A stretch of DNA of 64,000 nucleotides from Angiostrongylus vasorum. Its lineage: Eukaryota > Nematoda > Chromadorea > Rhabditida > Metastrongylidae. A program made the translations under genes and the position numbers. Position 1 is the first letter of the stretch. Each line of letters starts with the position of its first letter. Shown here in pieces: positions 11,708 to 20,587 of the stretch. Below the pieces are notes generated by a model that was given only the letters and a program-made list of their open reading frames with translations, was not told the origin of the DNA and ran no database searches. The stretch lies in assembly GCA_018806985.1 (NCBI GenBank), contig JADANN010000366.1, positions 1,984,001-2,048,000 on the forward strand, read 5' to 3'.

Positions 11708-12175
11708 CGTCGTTTTCTCCCTAAGCAGTCGCGAGGTTGTTAAGCACCGTACATTTACTTCCATACAATAACACAAATACAACACAACAGTAGCCGACGT
11801 TTCTGCAGAATCGCCTTCTTCAGAGTCTGGAAGGGTACACTAATACGCAACTCACTAGGTCAAACACTTCAACAGCACAAACATAAAGATGAGAATCTGC
11901 ACGATAGTTACAAGATCTACAGCTTTTTGGAAAATCGTTGTCGTTCGGCTCTTCATCTTTCTGCTTCTCTGTTGAAGCGTTTGACCTAGTACGTTGGGTA
12001 TTAATATACCCTTCCAGGCTCTGAAGAAGGCGATTCTGCCGAAACGTCATCAACAATTGTGTTGTATGTGTGTTATTGTATGGAAGCAAGCGCATGCTGT
12101 TTAACAACCTCGCCATTGCTGAGAAAGAAAACTAGGCATTTATAATCCAATGGCGAGGTTGATAGAAAGTCGATC
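11708..12175. mobile_element. RT-less fold-back of two PLE terminal repeats
   Basis: Left arm (about 11708-11935, reverse orientation) and right arm (about 11940-12135, + orientation) are inverted copies of the PLE terminus. No reverse transcriptase lies between them. Each arm carries a hammerhead-like core: left at 11793-11824 (-) and right at 12017-12050 (+, 'CTGAAGAAGGCG', then GAAACGTC). The tail motif 'GGCGAGGTTGATAGAAAGTCG' follows at about 12150. In the right arm the stem I partner after GTC is damaged (ATCA). Confidence 0.75.
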
Positions 12176-12295
12176 TTGGGAGCTACGACTTGTATTCTCG
12201 AAGAATTTTATAGGTTAGAAATTGGGATGTCAAAAGAGCAATGTCGACCAACTTAGTTTTACGATTTTAAACTCAGACGTAAATAAAAAAAATAA

Positions 12296-12572
12296 AAGCT
12301 CTCGGCGCTGAAAATTCCCTGAGGGATGCGCTTTGCATTCGACTTCATTAAGCATCGCTGGAGGTGGTTGAATGCATATCTGGCCTTTACAATGACTCGC
12401 GGTGGCCAACCGATGTATCGAGCCAGTGCTTCCTAGACAAATCTTTCAGCAATTTGCCGAACCCGGAAGCATGGAAGGCATGGTGGGCCATGGGCGCGAG
12501 GATTGACTCCATGTGTGTGTGTGTCGCAGAGGGCCTTCGACCACTGCGTTACATGCGCCCTTCGGAGGTACG
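12296..12572 (-). mobile_element. tRNA-derived SINE family 1
   Basis: Minus-strand copy with the same tail block ('CTCGGCG.TGA..ATTCCCTGAGGGATGCGC' read on the + strand) and body as the other family 1 SINEs. A short GT run is present near the head. Confidence 0.72.
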
Positions 12573-12694
12573 TAGCACAAATAGCTCGAAATATTATTGG
12601 GATGTGGGGTGAAGGAAGTGTTAACGAATGCAGTCTGTGGCGTCGTTTAGTAATTTCATGGCAACGAATTCAATTCTGTAGATGAAGATAGTCG

Positions 12695-12960
12695 TTAGCA
12701 TCACAATTTTAACCTTTCTACTTACTGCCTGCTGTTTTTGATGGCAGGGGTATATTGCGAAATATAACTTCAACGAAGCTGAGATATTTGCAAAACTCTG
12801 GACCGCAGGTGCCTATGGTGGGGAACGAACGCGCTATTGTCCTTTCCGGGGAGTAGCGCGCTCACCACCACACCATGCGGGTCCTTCGTTTCGCCTGTCT
12901 CTCAGCTAGTTCCTGCGGTCCAGAGTTTTGCAAATGTCTCAGCTTCGTTGAACTTATAGT
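12695..12960. mobile_element. MITE family M1, palindromic-ended copy
   Basis: The ends at 12771-12809 and 12912-12950 are inverted repeats of about 39 bp (outer words 'CAACGAAGCTGAGA' and 'TCTCAGCTTCGTTG'). The interior, 'ACGAACGCGCTATTGTCC' and onward, has no ORF. Related copies at 7490, 26885 and 27150 share the left-hand flank 'TACTTACTGCCTGC...ATATTGCGAA', so the element probably extends left to about 12695. Confidence 0.7.
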
Positions 12961-13109
12961 CGTTAGCGTTCTTCTAATATTGACGACAGTGAGCTGGAGA
13001 ATTTGATTTGAGCAAATACACAACTGTTTGAGAACTTGTAAAAAGACTCCGGATAACATCGTGAATTGGTTCAGTGGATCCAAATGAGATTAGAGAGTAT
13101 TTCACGTCG

Positions 13110-13445
13110 TAGGGATTTGCAGCACGTCCCACTATCGGCGCCGGCCAGACCTCTCTTAACCGACCGTGCAACGATTAAAAGGAACTCGACCTCCGCTCTC
13201 CAGCATTTCACCCACCACACACGCCTGACCTCTTGTCTAGCGACTACTACTGCTCCAAACATCCCGACAAACTTCAAAGCGACAAATACTTCAAAAACCG
13301 AATCGAATTAGAAACTGCCTTCTGTGATTACATCGCATCCAAAACTATTTCGATTGACGAGATTTACTCCAATCTAAGATATGCTACTATAGGGAATGCA
13401 AGTTTAGTTCCCATGACCCACTTTCTATGGATTTCAGCACTGATA
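13110..13445 (+). pseudogene. Mariner-type transposase, C-terminal remnant
   Basis: Across two frames the translation gives the end of a mariner transposase: ARP (remnant of DNARPH), then HPPHTPDLLSSDYY, matching the family block HPPYSPDLAPSDYH, then a SDKYFKNRIELETAFCDYI block that matches the usual 'GK.F.....LE.A...F.ASK' tail. The last catalytic aspartate (D of SDYY) is visible. Everything upstream is missing, and a frame jump lies near 13235. Too broken to act. Confidence 0.65.
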
Positions 13446-13449
13446 GAAT

Positions 13450-14385
13450 AATTCCCTACTTTCTTGATGAGCGAACAAAGTTGTTACTTTATTCTTTATT
13501 AAGGAACAAGCTGGTGTTTCGGCGGAGTTCGCCTTTTAGAGGCGGGAAAGGTCAGGCTGGCTGCAATCTACCAGATCAAACAGACTATCAAACTCCATAA
13601 AAAATCAGAAAAATCATGAAAAACCAAGATTTCGATTGCACTAAAAAACAAAACAGCTTCTTCGCACACTCACCGCTTTCTATGAGTCTTTCACTGTGTA
13701 TTTCACGTTAAGACCATCCGCACAGAGTTAACATGGAAGCGTAATGTGCCTCTCACATTAAAATAACAGTCTTAAATGCTGTCCGATATTGAGCATGATT
13801 ATGAGGCATTCCTCCTCGCGGTTCATTTTCAGACTCTTGGAAATAATCCGGAATGCTTCGAGAGTTTTGCGTGCTTGTGATTTCGATTCCTTTGCGAGGA
13901 TGACAACTTCTACTTCAAAATCTTCCCCATTATGTCTGCGTCCCTAGGCAGGCTAGTGGAATACTTGGTTTAAATTCAAGTTTACCAACCAGGTGTTCTT
14001 TTAACTGACGTAGAGTGATCTACCCGCTTCGCCAACGCTTTCGTCCTCGTACAATTTACAGGAGGTCAGAGAAACTGTATCCGAACTCATGCAATCGCCA
14101 TCTCTACCGTTAGGGCAAATTTACAATTTTTCCTCGTACACAGTCACACCGGCGTTTGCGGACTAGCTGGTGTCTCAGAATATTCGGTGGTAGTTCAGTT
14201 ACCGTTACCAAATTTTCTGAACTAAGCGTTCTTAAGCAACTTTTCAGAGCTGGACTTATTTCATTTTGCAATAAACGGAAGATAAACAGGACCTTATTGT
14301 CGCTAGCGCTATCGTTTAGGGGCTTGGGTTTACCTGTGCCTTTCTTTTCTATCGCTAGCTACGGAACTGTAGCTCCATGGGATAG
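13450..14385 (-). mobile_element. PLE, inverted partial copy (left half)
   Basis: Minus-strand 3' part of a PLE. Terminal repeat with a degraded hammerhead-like motif at about 13527-13560, then GIY-YIG antisense at 13780-14110, then the linker and thumb end to about 14370. It meets a + strand partial copy at about 14385, giving an inverted pair. Confidence 0.68.
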
Positions 14386-15290
14386 CTATCTCGTTCATCC
14401 TGCCCTTCAATTCAAACGACATAAGTGCGGCATTAAAACGCTCCTTAAGAGGGAACGGTCAAGAGAATCCGGTAACGGTGATTGAAATACAACCGTACGC
14501 TAATATACCTGCTAATTCGCAGCTCTCAGTATGACAGGTTACGTTCAACGCAAAATTGGATAACTTGCCGTGAAGGGTAGAGTCAGTGATTGCATGATTT
14601 CCGGCGCGAGTTATTTGATCTCTTGTAAAGCTTTCGAGACAATCACATTGGCGAGACGGGTACGCTACTCTGTGCTGTATAAAGTAACACGCAGTCAGTA
14701 AACTCAAAGTTGGGTTAAATTCTTCACTAGGCGCGCATACGACAGAGTTATAACGGGGAAGGTTTAGAAGTAAAAAGTCACCATTCTCGCACAGAAATCG
14801 GAAACTTCATCGAGCAGAACTCTTGAATCATTTTCTAATAAGATCGAAGACTGAAAAATGAACAGTAGGATGAAATGCCTCGTTGCCCTTCTTGATCTCA
14901 CACATTATTTAAAACTATTATTTTAATGTGAAGGAGATGTTACGCTTCCATGTGAACTCTGTGCTTTTGGTGTCCATATGAAATCCTCCGTGGAAGAATT
15001 ATAGAAAGCGACGAGTGTGAAGCCGAAGCTATTTTGTTCTCAGTGTGGTTTAAATCTTGCTTCAATATTTTTCTCTGTTTGTTTTAGAGGTGTTTGATCT
15101 GGTGGATTAAAATCATCTTGACTCTTCCAGGTTTTCATGAAGGCAGCCGAAAAAAAACACCAGCTTGTTTATAAATGAGGAATATAGAAACAACCCTCGC
15201 ATTTGCTCTTAAAAAAATTAATGAGTTATTTGATAGATTTTCAAGTGTTATATTAATCCTCGAACAACTTAATGAATATTGAACTCCGAA
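14386..15290 (+). mobile_element. PLE, inverted partial copy (right half)
   Basis: Plus-strand counterpart of 13450-14385. It starts at the RT/EN linker (about 14386-14480), continues through the GIY-YIG endonuclease (about 14540-14880, with 'CATTGGCGAGACGGG' encoding the YIGET-like core) and ends in a decayed 3' terminus. A remnant of the hammerhead region lies at about 15125-15165. Confidence 0.65.
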
Positions 15291-15609
15291 AAATCTTTAG
15301 CACTATACCTTCTCGAGGACATTCATTTCAAAACGGCATACATTTGGCTCGATTCCAGCATCTTAACAAGTATCTGAGCTACATGTATTGTGAGAAAAAC
15401 CGAAAAAAAATTTTATTGTTGTTTTAAAATTTGCAAGGACCTTCAATCTAAATGCCAAAGTTTTAGACCAACTCATGCAAAAACTCTTCACACTGGGCGC
15501 AAAAAGTATGGAGTGAGGCAACCTGAGTCGACTTTCAAGAAGACAAAAATGGTTCAGCTTATGTTCTACAACAAATGGATTTAATGCTGTTTATATCCGT
15601 TGTTTGCAG

Positions 15610-15710
15610 CCCAGGACAAGGTAGTTGTAGTCAAGGAGCCCAAAGCTTTCTCCAATATTGGACGACTCGGCGGAGACCAACTGCTCTCCCTTGGAGAAGA
15701 CAATATGCCG
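15610..15710 (+). CDS. Astacin copy A exon: central protease segment
   Basis: After the acceptor TTTGCAG the frame reads DKVVVVKEPKAFSNIGRLGG, the astacin strand before the zinc site. The family normally has GC.S.VGR.GG here; this copy has KAFSNIGR, without the cysteine. The later cysteine before the HE motif is also absent. The exon ends CCG|GC where copy B has ACG|GT. It belongs to the disabled gene. Confidence 0.65.
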
Positions 15711-15810
15711 GCACGCAGCGTTCAGAATACTGACTTCTAATACAGCACTTCTGAATAATTCTTCAGTTTAATCACGCGCCTTTTTGCAACGATTAAGTTC
15801 GACGCTTTAG

Positions 15811-15915
15811 ATTGGGGCTGCTGTGCATGAGATTGGTCATGTTCTTGGATTTTTCCACACGATGCAGCGACACGATCGCGACAGCTACATTAACATCAGC
15901 GAGCAAAACATTGAC
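15811..15915 (+). CDS. Astacin copy A exon: zinc-binding site
   Basis: Preceded by the acceptor CTTTAG. It encodes VHEIGHVLGFFHTMQR.DRD, the complete HExxHxxGxxH zinc signature with the three histidines and the catalytic glutamate, then SYINIS. The donor GAC|GTATGT is partly built from the PLE inserted at 15919: GTA is target sequence and TGT is element tail. Confidence 0.8.
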
Positions 15916-15918
15916 GTA
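15910..15918 (+). repeat. Target-site duplication, left
   Basis: ATTGACGTA, repeated exactly at 19483-19491, on both sides of the inverted PLE. Confidence 0.8.
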
Positions 15919-16050
15919 TGTTCCCAGGATCGACTTCCTATTAACCTCGGCACTGGAATATGAATGCGTCGTTTTCTTGTTCAGCAATCGCGAGGTTATT
16001 AAACAGCATACATTTACTTCCACAGAAAAAACACAATACAATACAACAGT

Positions 16051-16086
16051 AGCTGACGTTTCGGCAGTATCGCCTTCTTCAGAGCC
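16051..16086 (-). ncRNA. Hammerhead ribozyme-like motif
   Basis: Minus strand: GGCT, CTGAAGA, a bulged A, stem II GGC.GATACT.GCC, GAA, ACGTC, AGCT. Stem I (GGCU/AGCU) forms with one G-U pair. Predicted cleavage is after GUC. Helix III would be only ACGU, so it would need a partner molecule or the inverted copy. Confidence 0.6.
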
Positions 16087-16240
16087 TGGAAGGGTAAAGT
16101 GATATACAGTTTACTAGGCCAAACGCTTCAATAACACTTACAAAAAGACGAAAATCTCTATGGTAATTACATGGTCAACTGCTTCTCGAAAAAACACCGC
16201 TTTTTTCGTGACTTCCAATGAGAAGGACTAGAACAGCTGA

Positions 16241-16615
16241 TTATAGTCGCATAAGGTTGATGACTGCACCATCCCACATCAGAAATTGACGCGAACATAC
16301 GGGGTCAGGTCGCGAGTGACCTCTGGGCATTCCTCCCTGCTGTACATTGCAGGGTTTTTTGGCACTTATCCAAAAAGCCTCAAGAAGTTTGCGCGCTGGT
16401 GTTTTGGCATCTTGTGCGAGGATATTGACTTCTACTTCAAAGTGGTCCCCGCTGTGCTTTGGTATCCTATACGTGCCTAGTGGGGTACTTTGCCTTAGTT
16501 TTCGTTTGCCATCTAGGTGTTCTTTTTTACGGATACACAAAGATCTGCCTGTTTCGTCAATATATTCATCTCCGCAATTATTACAAGAGATCAGGTATAT
16601 CCTACCTAAACTCAT
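16241..16615 (-). pseudogene. PLE GIY-YIG endonuclease, inverted arm
   Basis: Open frame with IYLISCNNCGDEYIDETGR followed by LCIRKKEH, the GIY-YIG nuclease core (GIY-like IYL, YIG-like YID, arginine and histidine of the active site). The glycine of YIG is D here, which may weaken it. A downstream block with EAFWISAKKP gives the end of the domain. It is a separate open piece because the frame breaks before it. Confidence 0.72.
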
Positions 16616-16634
16616 GCAATCACCGTCCCTGCCT

Positions 16635-17524
16635 TTAGGGGCAAATTACGCAATTTCTTGTTTCACATAGACGGTCATACAGGCGGTTACGAACTAACTG
16701 ACGACGTAGAGTAGCCGGTGGTATTTCAACTATCGCTACCGATTCCTCTAGACCTGTCCTTCTTAAACATCGTTTAATAGCTACGCTTACTTCATCGCTA
16801 ATAAAGGGCAACATAAACGGGACTTTCTTTTGGCCAACTGTTTCGCTTGGGCGCGTCGCTCTCCTTCTAAACTTATCTCGTGGGGTTACTATTTCGTAGC
16901 CATTGGAGATGGCTATTTGCCGAGCCAAGTCGCGCGATTCTTCCTTTAGTTCCCTGGTTGTGCACATAGAGGTGGCTGTTCGAAACATGTTTCTCACAAG
17001 CGCCCTCTTTGTGTGTGAAGGGTGGAGAAGAAAGGAAATAAACGAGGATATTCTTGTTACATGGTTTTCGGTACCACTTTCTCAAGTAACCGCTACTTGA
17101 TAGGTTTATTTGGACGTTTAGAAACGGAAGCCAGTTTTTTCCTCGGTTTCTCCCGGGTGAACTTAATGTACTCAGACTGCTCGTTCAATAATTCAAAGCA
17201 TTTGCCCATCTCCTCCTGCGTAGAGAAGACGTCAAGACAATCATCTACATATCTGCAGTGGAGTAGTGGCCGGAGATCGAGAGCAGGGGCTTCTATCTTA
17301 GACATAAACACAATGGCAAGGCTTGGTGCCAGTCGCTGTCCCATAGCCAACCCCCTTATTTGCGCGAAATATTTCCCAGACCATCTGAAAATCGAGCAAT
17401 TTAGGCAACAAACAAAAACAATAAGATTGTCTGTTAGTGAAAAGGGGGAGAGTTCGTAGTTATTCCTCGCCAGCTGGATGTTGAGATAACAGAGGAACAT
17501 CTTAGTGATGCTACTCTCTATCAC
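16635..17524 (-). pseudogene. PLE reverse transcriptase, inverted arm (partial)
   Basis: Two open pieces. 17093-17406 encodes [26 protein letters not shown] (motif B) and CRYVDDC (motif C, both aspartates present). 16635-16997 encodes the thumb ([19 protein letters not shown]) and the cysteine-bearing linker (LCETRNCVICP). Upstream of 17406 the open frame runs into the antisense of the other copy, so residues before CLNCS are not PLE coding. The arm lacks motif A. Confidence 0.75.
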
Positions 17525-19140
17525 CCATTATCTGAAAAGGAATATAAAAGTCAATACCGAAAGCTAAACAATCAATGGGTCAGTGTGCCAAAGGCTGCAA
17601 GTTGAAAACCATCGGTTATTTCGCACTTTGAAACCGATAAACCAACATGTCCCGTCCTATACCTACTTATTAAAACACATAAGTTGGTATCACCTAATGA
17701 TCTTGCGTCAACCAATCCGTCATCATTTAAGGTTAGACCCATCATCAGCTGTGTAGACGGGCCAACGGATAGGATAACCTGGGTTTTTAAGCCTAATACT
17801 TGCCCAGTTGCTTAACCATATTCCAGCTCACCTCACAAACACCCAAATGTTCCTAGAACGTCTACGTAACGCGTCTCCTAATAACGCGTACGTGATGGAG
17901 TCCTTCGACGTTACTGCGTTGTACACCAACGTATCGAACGACTCCGCAATGCAAGCCATCTTCGAACTTTTTGTTGAACATGAAGGAAGAATAAATATGC
18001 ATGGCTTGTCCATCCAGGAGCTAATGGCTCTCCTAAAGGAGTGCCTAAACTGCTCGATTTTCAGATGGTCTGGGAAATATTTCGCGCAAATAAGGGGGTT
18101 GGCTATGGGACAGCGACTGGCACCAAGCTTTGCCATTGTGTTTATGTCTAAGATAGAAGCCCCTGCTCTCGATCTCCGGCCACTACTCTACTGCAAATAT
18201 GTAGGTGATTGTTTTGTCGTCTTCTCTACGCAGGAGGAGATGGACAAATGCTTTGAATTATTGAACGAGCAGTCTGAGTACATTAAGTTCACCCGGGAGA
18301 AACCGAGAAAAAACTGGCTTCCCCTTTTAAATGTCCAGATAAACCTATCAAGTAGCGCTTACCTGACAAAGTGGTACCGAAAGCCAAATAACAAGAACAT
18401 CCTCGTTCATTTCCTTTCTTCCCACACTTCACACACAAAGAGGGCGCTTGTGAGAAACATGTTTCGAACAGCCACTTCTATGTGCACAACCAGGGAACTA
18501 AAGGAAGAATCGCGCAACTTGGCTCGGCAAATAGCCATCTCCAATGGCTACGAAATAGTAACCCCTACGAGAGAAGTTTAGAAGGAGAGCGACGCGCCAA
18601 AGCGAAACAGTTGGCCAAAAAGAAAGTCCCGTTTATGTTGCCCTTTATTAGCGACGAAGTAAACGTAGCGATTAAACTATGCTTAATAAGGGCAGGTCCA
18701 GAGGAATCGGTAGCGATAGTTGAAATACCACCGGCTACTCTACGTCGTCAGTAAGTTCGTAACCGCCTGTATGACCGTCTATGCGAAACAACAAATTGCG
18801 TAATTTGCCCTTACGCCAGGAACGGTGATTGCATGAGTTCAGGCACGATATATCTGACCTCTTGTAATAATTGTGGAGACGAATATATTGGCGAAACGGG
18901 CAGGCCTTTGTGTATCCGTATAAAAGGACACCTAGATGGCAAACGAAAACTAAGACAAAGTACCCCCAGTAGGCACGCATAGGAAACAAAATCATAGCGG
19001 AGACAATTTCGAAGTAAAAAGTCAATATCCTCGCACAGGACACTAGAACACTAGCGCCAAAACTTCGTGAGGCTTTTTTGGATACATGCCAGAAACCCTG
19101 CAATGAATAGCAGGGATGAATGCCCAGAAGTTATACGCGA
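17407..19140 (+). pseudogene. PLE polyprotein, main arm (RT-GIY-YIG)
   Basis: In order: an N-terminal piece with RLSVSEKG and VVIPRQLDVEITEE (17407-17520), LYLLIKTHK and RPIIS (finger motifs, 17640-17750), then the open frame 17808-18581 with motif A SFDVTALYTNV, motif [12 protein letters not shown] and motif C CKYVGDC, where the first catalytic aspartate is Gly. The linker and the GIY-YIG domain with [17 protein letters not shown] follow at 18773-18978. Frameshifts occur at about 17800, 18580 and 18980. The glycine in motif C alone would inactivate the enzyme. Confidence 0.8.
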
Positions 19141-19362
19141 CCTGGCCCCGTATCTTCGAATCAATTTCTGATGTGGGATGGTGCAGTCATCAAGCTTATG
19201 CGACTATAATCAGCTGTTCTAGTCCTCCTCATTGGAAGTCACGAAAAAAGCGGTGTTTTTTCGAGAAGCTGTTGACCATGTAATTAGATAGAGATTTTCG
19301 TCTTTTTGTAAGTGTTATTGAAACGTTTGGCCTAGTAAAATGGAAATCAGTTTACCCTTCCA

Positions 19363-19398
19363 AGCTCTGATGAAGGCGATACTGCCGAAACGTCAGCT
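19363..19398 (+). ncRNA. Hammerhead ribozyme-like motif, canonical CUGAUGA
   Basis: AGCT (19363-19366), CTGATGA (19367-19373), one extra A, stem II GGC.GATACT.GCC, GAA (19387-19389), ACGTC (19390-19394), AGCT (19395-19398). Stem I is AGCU/AGCU, four Watson-Crick pairs. The catalytic core has the textbook CUGAUGA and GAAA. The extra A before stem II is the only oddity. Confidence 0.65.
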
Positions 19399-19482
19399 AC
19401 TGTTGTATTGTATTGTGTTTTTCTATGGAAGTAAATGTATGCTGTTTAACAACCTCGCGATTGCTGAACAAGAAAACGACGC

Positions 19483-19491
19483 ATTGACGTA
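19483..19491 (+). repeat. Target-site duplication, right
   Basis: ATTGACGTA, identical to 15910-15918. Confidence 0.8.
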
Positions 19492-19563
19492 GGTTGTTGG
19501 GAAAATATTAATGATTGAAGTGCATTGAAGTGCATCGGTGTACTACTAATAATATTCCTTTAG

Positions 19564-20029
19564 CCAAATGACCTCCCAAATTTCATAAGACTGAAGGAGC
19601 AGGAAGCCGCTGTTTATGGACTCACGTACGATTACGGAAGTATAATGCACTATGATGAGCTGAGCTTTGCACCAAACACAAGAGCTTCGTTGCCGCTCTC
19701 TTGACCTTTACGTATTTCCAAGTTTTTCTTCTAACAACAACATCACCATAACTGCGCTAGATCCAAGGTACCAAAAAGCGATGGGATCTGGAATTATTTC
19801 CTTCTCAGATATCTACATGATCAATGAACACTACGGTTGCAATGGTCGGGCATACAGCTATTTTAGATCATCACTCAATAACATTTATAAAAACAAGCCT
19901 AATTCTTTAGCAAAATGTAACAAGTCTACATCCGCCAAATGTACTAACGAGGGTTACCCTCATCCTCGAAACTGTTCCACATGTATTTGTCCGAGTGGAT
20001 ATGGTGGTACTCTGTGTGATCAACGGGTG
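19564..20029 (+). CDS. Astacin copy A exons: met-turn and EGF-like
   Basis: The acceptor CCTTTAG starts a frame with PNDLPNFIRLKEQEAAVYG and the met-turn SIMHYDELSFAPN. The frame then meets TGA at 19708 and resumes in another frame with NITITALDPRYQKAMGSG, HYGC (last astacin cysteine) and an EGF-like block whose core is CST.CICPSGYGG.LC. Removing 19689-19722 (GT...AG, 34 nt) would restore the frame. Copy B has the same arrangement. It ends at donor CGG|GTGAGA. Confidence 0.7.
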
Positions 20030-20247
20030 AGAAGAAGAACTGCGAATGAATGTGAAACCAACAGAAAAACTGAAATTGTTCCAGCCACCGAGATGTGGAG
20101 AAGAACTTACTGCTACCCGAAAGAAGAAAACTCTCTCCTATAAACTAGGCTCTGGTCACGATGTCAGGGGACCAGTTCGATTTCTGCCATTACATGACTA
20201 CGGTATGAGTTCCTTTGGTAAATACTGTTAAGCCAGATATATGGCAG

Positions 20248-20551
20248 AATTCAGGCGCCTCCAGGGAAGAAAATCGAGGTAGATATCCGGTCGATCTCTT
20301 ACGGCTATGACAGCGGTGGATGCCCTAAGGGAGGGGTTGAAATCAAGGCTCAAAAAGATCAGAAGCTGACGGGCTACCGGTAAGAGTGGCTTCCACTGTT
20401 CCTGTCACAGTTTCTAATGTTTTCCTTTAGTTTTTGCTCGACGAAAGGTAGTGAAGGCCCTGTTGTCTCCAGCTCCAATCGCTTGCCCTTGATTTTATTC
20501 AACAGGATGGGCACCATGGAGGCAAATTTTACATATCGTTCCATCAACTAA
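20248..20551 (+). CDS. Astacin copy A exons: CUB domain
   Basis: Two exons, 20248-20379 and 20431-20551, joined through GYR|FCS. They encode IQAPPGKKIEVDI, GGCPKGGVEIK and TKGSEGPVV...ANFTYRSIN followed by TAA. This is the C-terminal CUB domain usual in nematode NAS proteases. Donor CCG|GTAAGA and acceptor CTTTAG are good. A preceding CUB exon (about 20089-20204, CGEELTATRKK) has one extra base near 20165. Confidence 0.72.
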
Positions 20552-20587
20552 GTTTGAGAATATCGTGAAGAGAAAAAAAGCAATATC

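Larger units (their letters stand above)
15919..19482. mobile_element. Inverted double Penelope-like element with 9-bp TSD
   Basis: A minus-strand partial copy (15919-17406) and a plus-strand longer copy (17407-19482) are joined head to head. The arms, about 15955-17406 and 18045-19482, form an inverted repeat of about 1.45 kb around a unique centre of about 640 bp. Each arm holds RT, linker and GIY-YIG endonuclease and ends in a terminal repeat with a hammerhead-like motif (16051-16086 - and 19363-19398 +). Only the left end carries the extra tail (about 15919-15958). PLEs use an RT related to telomerase, plus a GIY-YIG nuclease. Confidence 0.85.
9155..20551 (+). pseudogene. Astacin metalloprotease (NAS type), copy A, disabled
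   Basis: Secreted zinc endopeptidase with signal peptide, propeptide, astacin domain, EGF-like and CUB domains. Exon-like blocks: 9155-9292 (signal peptide MNTILLLGASTVMMHC), about 9449-9560 (propeptide), about 9650-9757 (RQVFTDDDDGNSTWKDGV, start of the protease), about 15455-15560, 15610-15710, 15811-15915 (zinc site HEIGHVLGFFH), 19564-20029 (met-turn SIMHY, then EGF-like cysteines), about 20089-20204, 20248-20379 and 20431-20551 (CUB). Damage: the donor after 9757 reads GA not GT. One inserted base near 15500 shifts the frame. The codon for the first astacin cysteine (TCVDF) is TGA. An extra G near 20165 shifts the CUB exon. A PLE sits in the intron after the zinc-site exon. Copy B at 31684-35257 supports the exon model. 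A functional gene is unlikely. Confidence 0.78.

Noticed and set aside
11820..12116. 98-residue minus-strand open frame
   Set aside because: Lies entirely inside the PLE-terminus fold-back; non-coding repeat.
16347..17459. Long + strand open frames (107 and 145 residues)
   Set aside because: Mirror frames of the inverted PLE arm, whose coding strand is minus.
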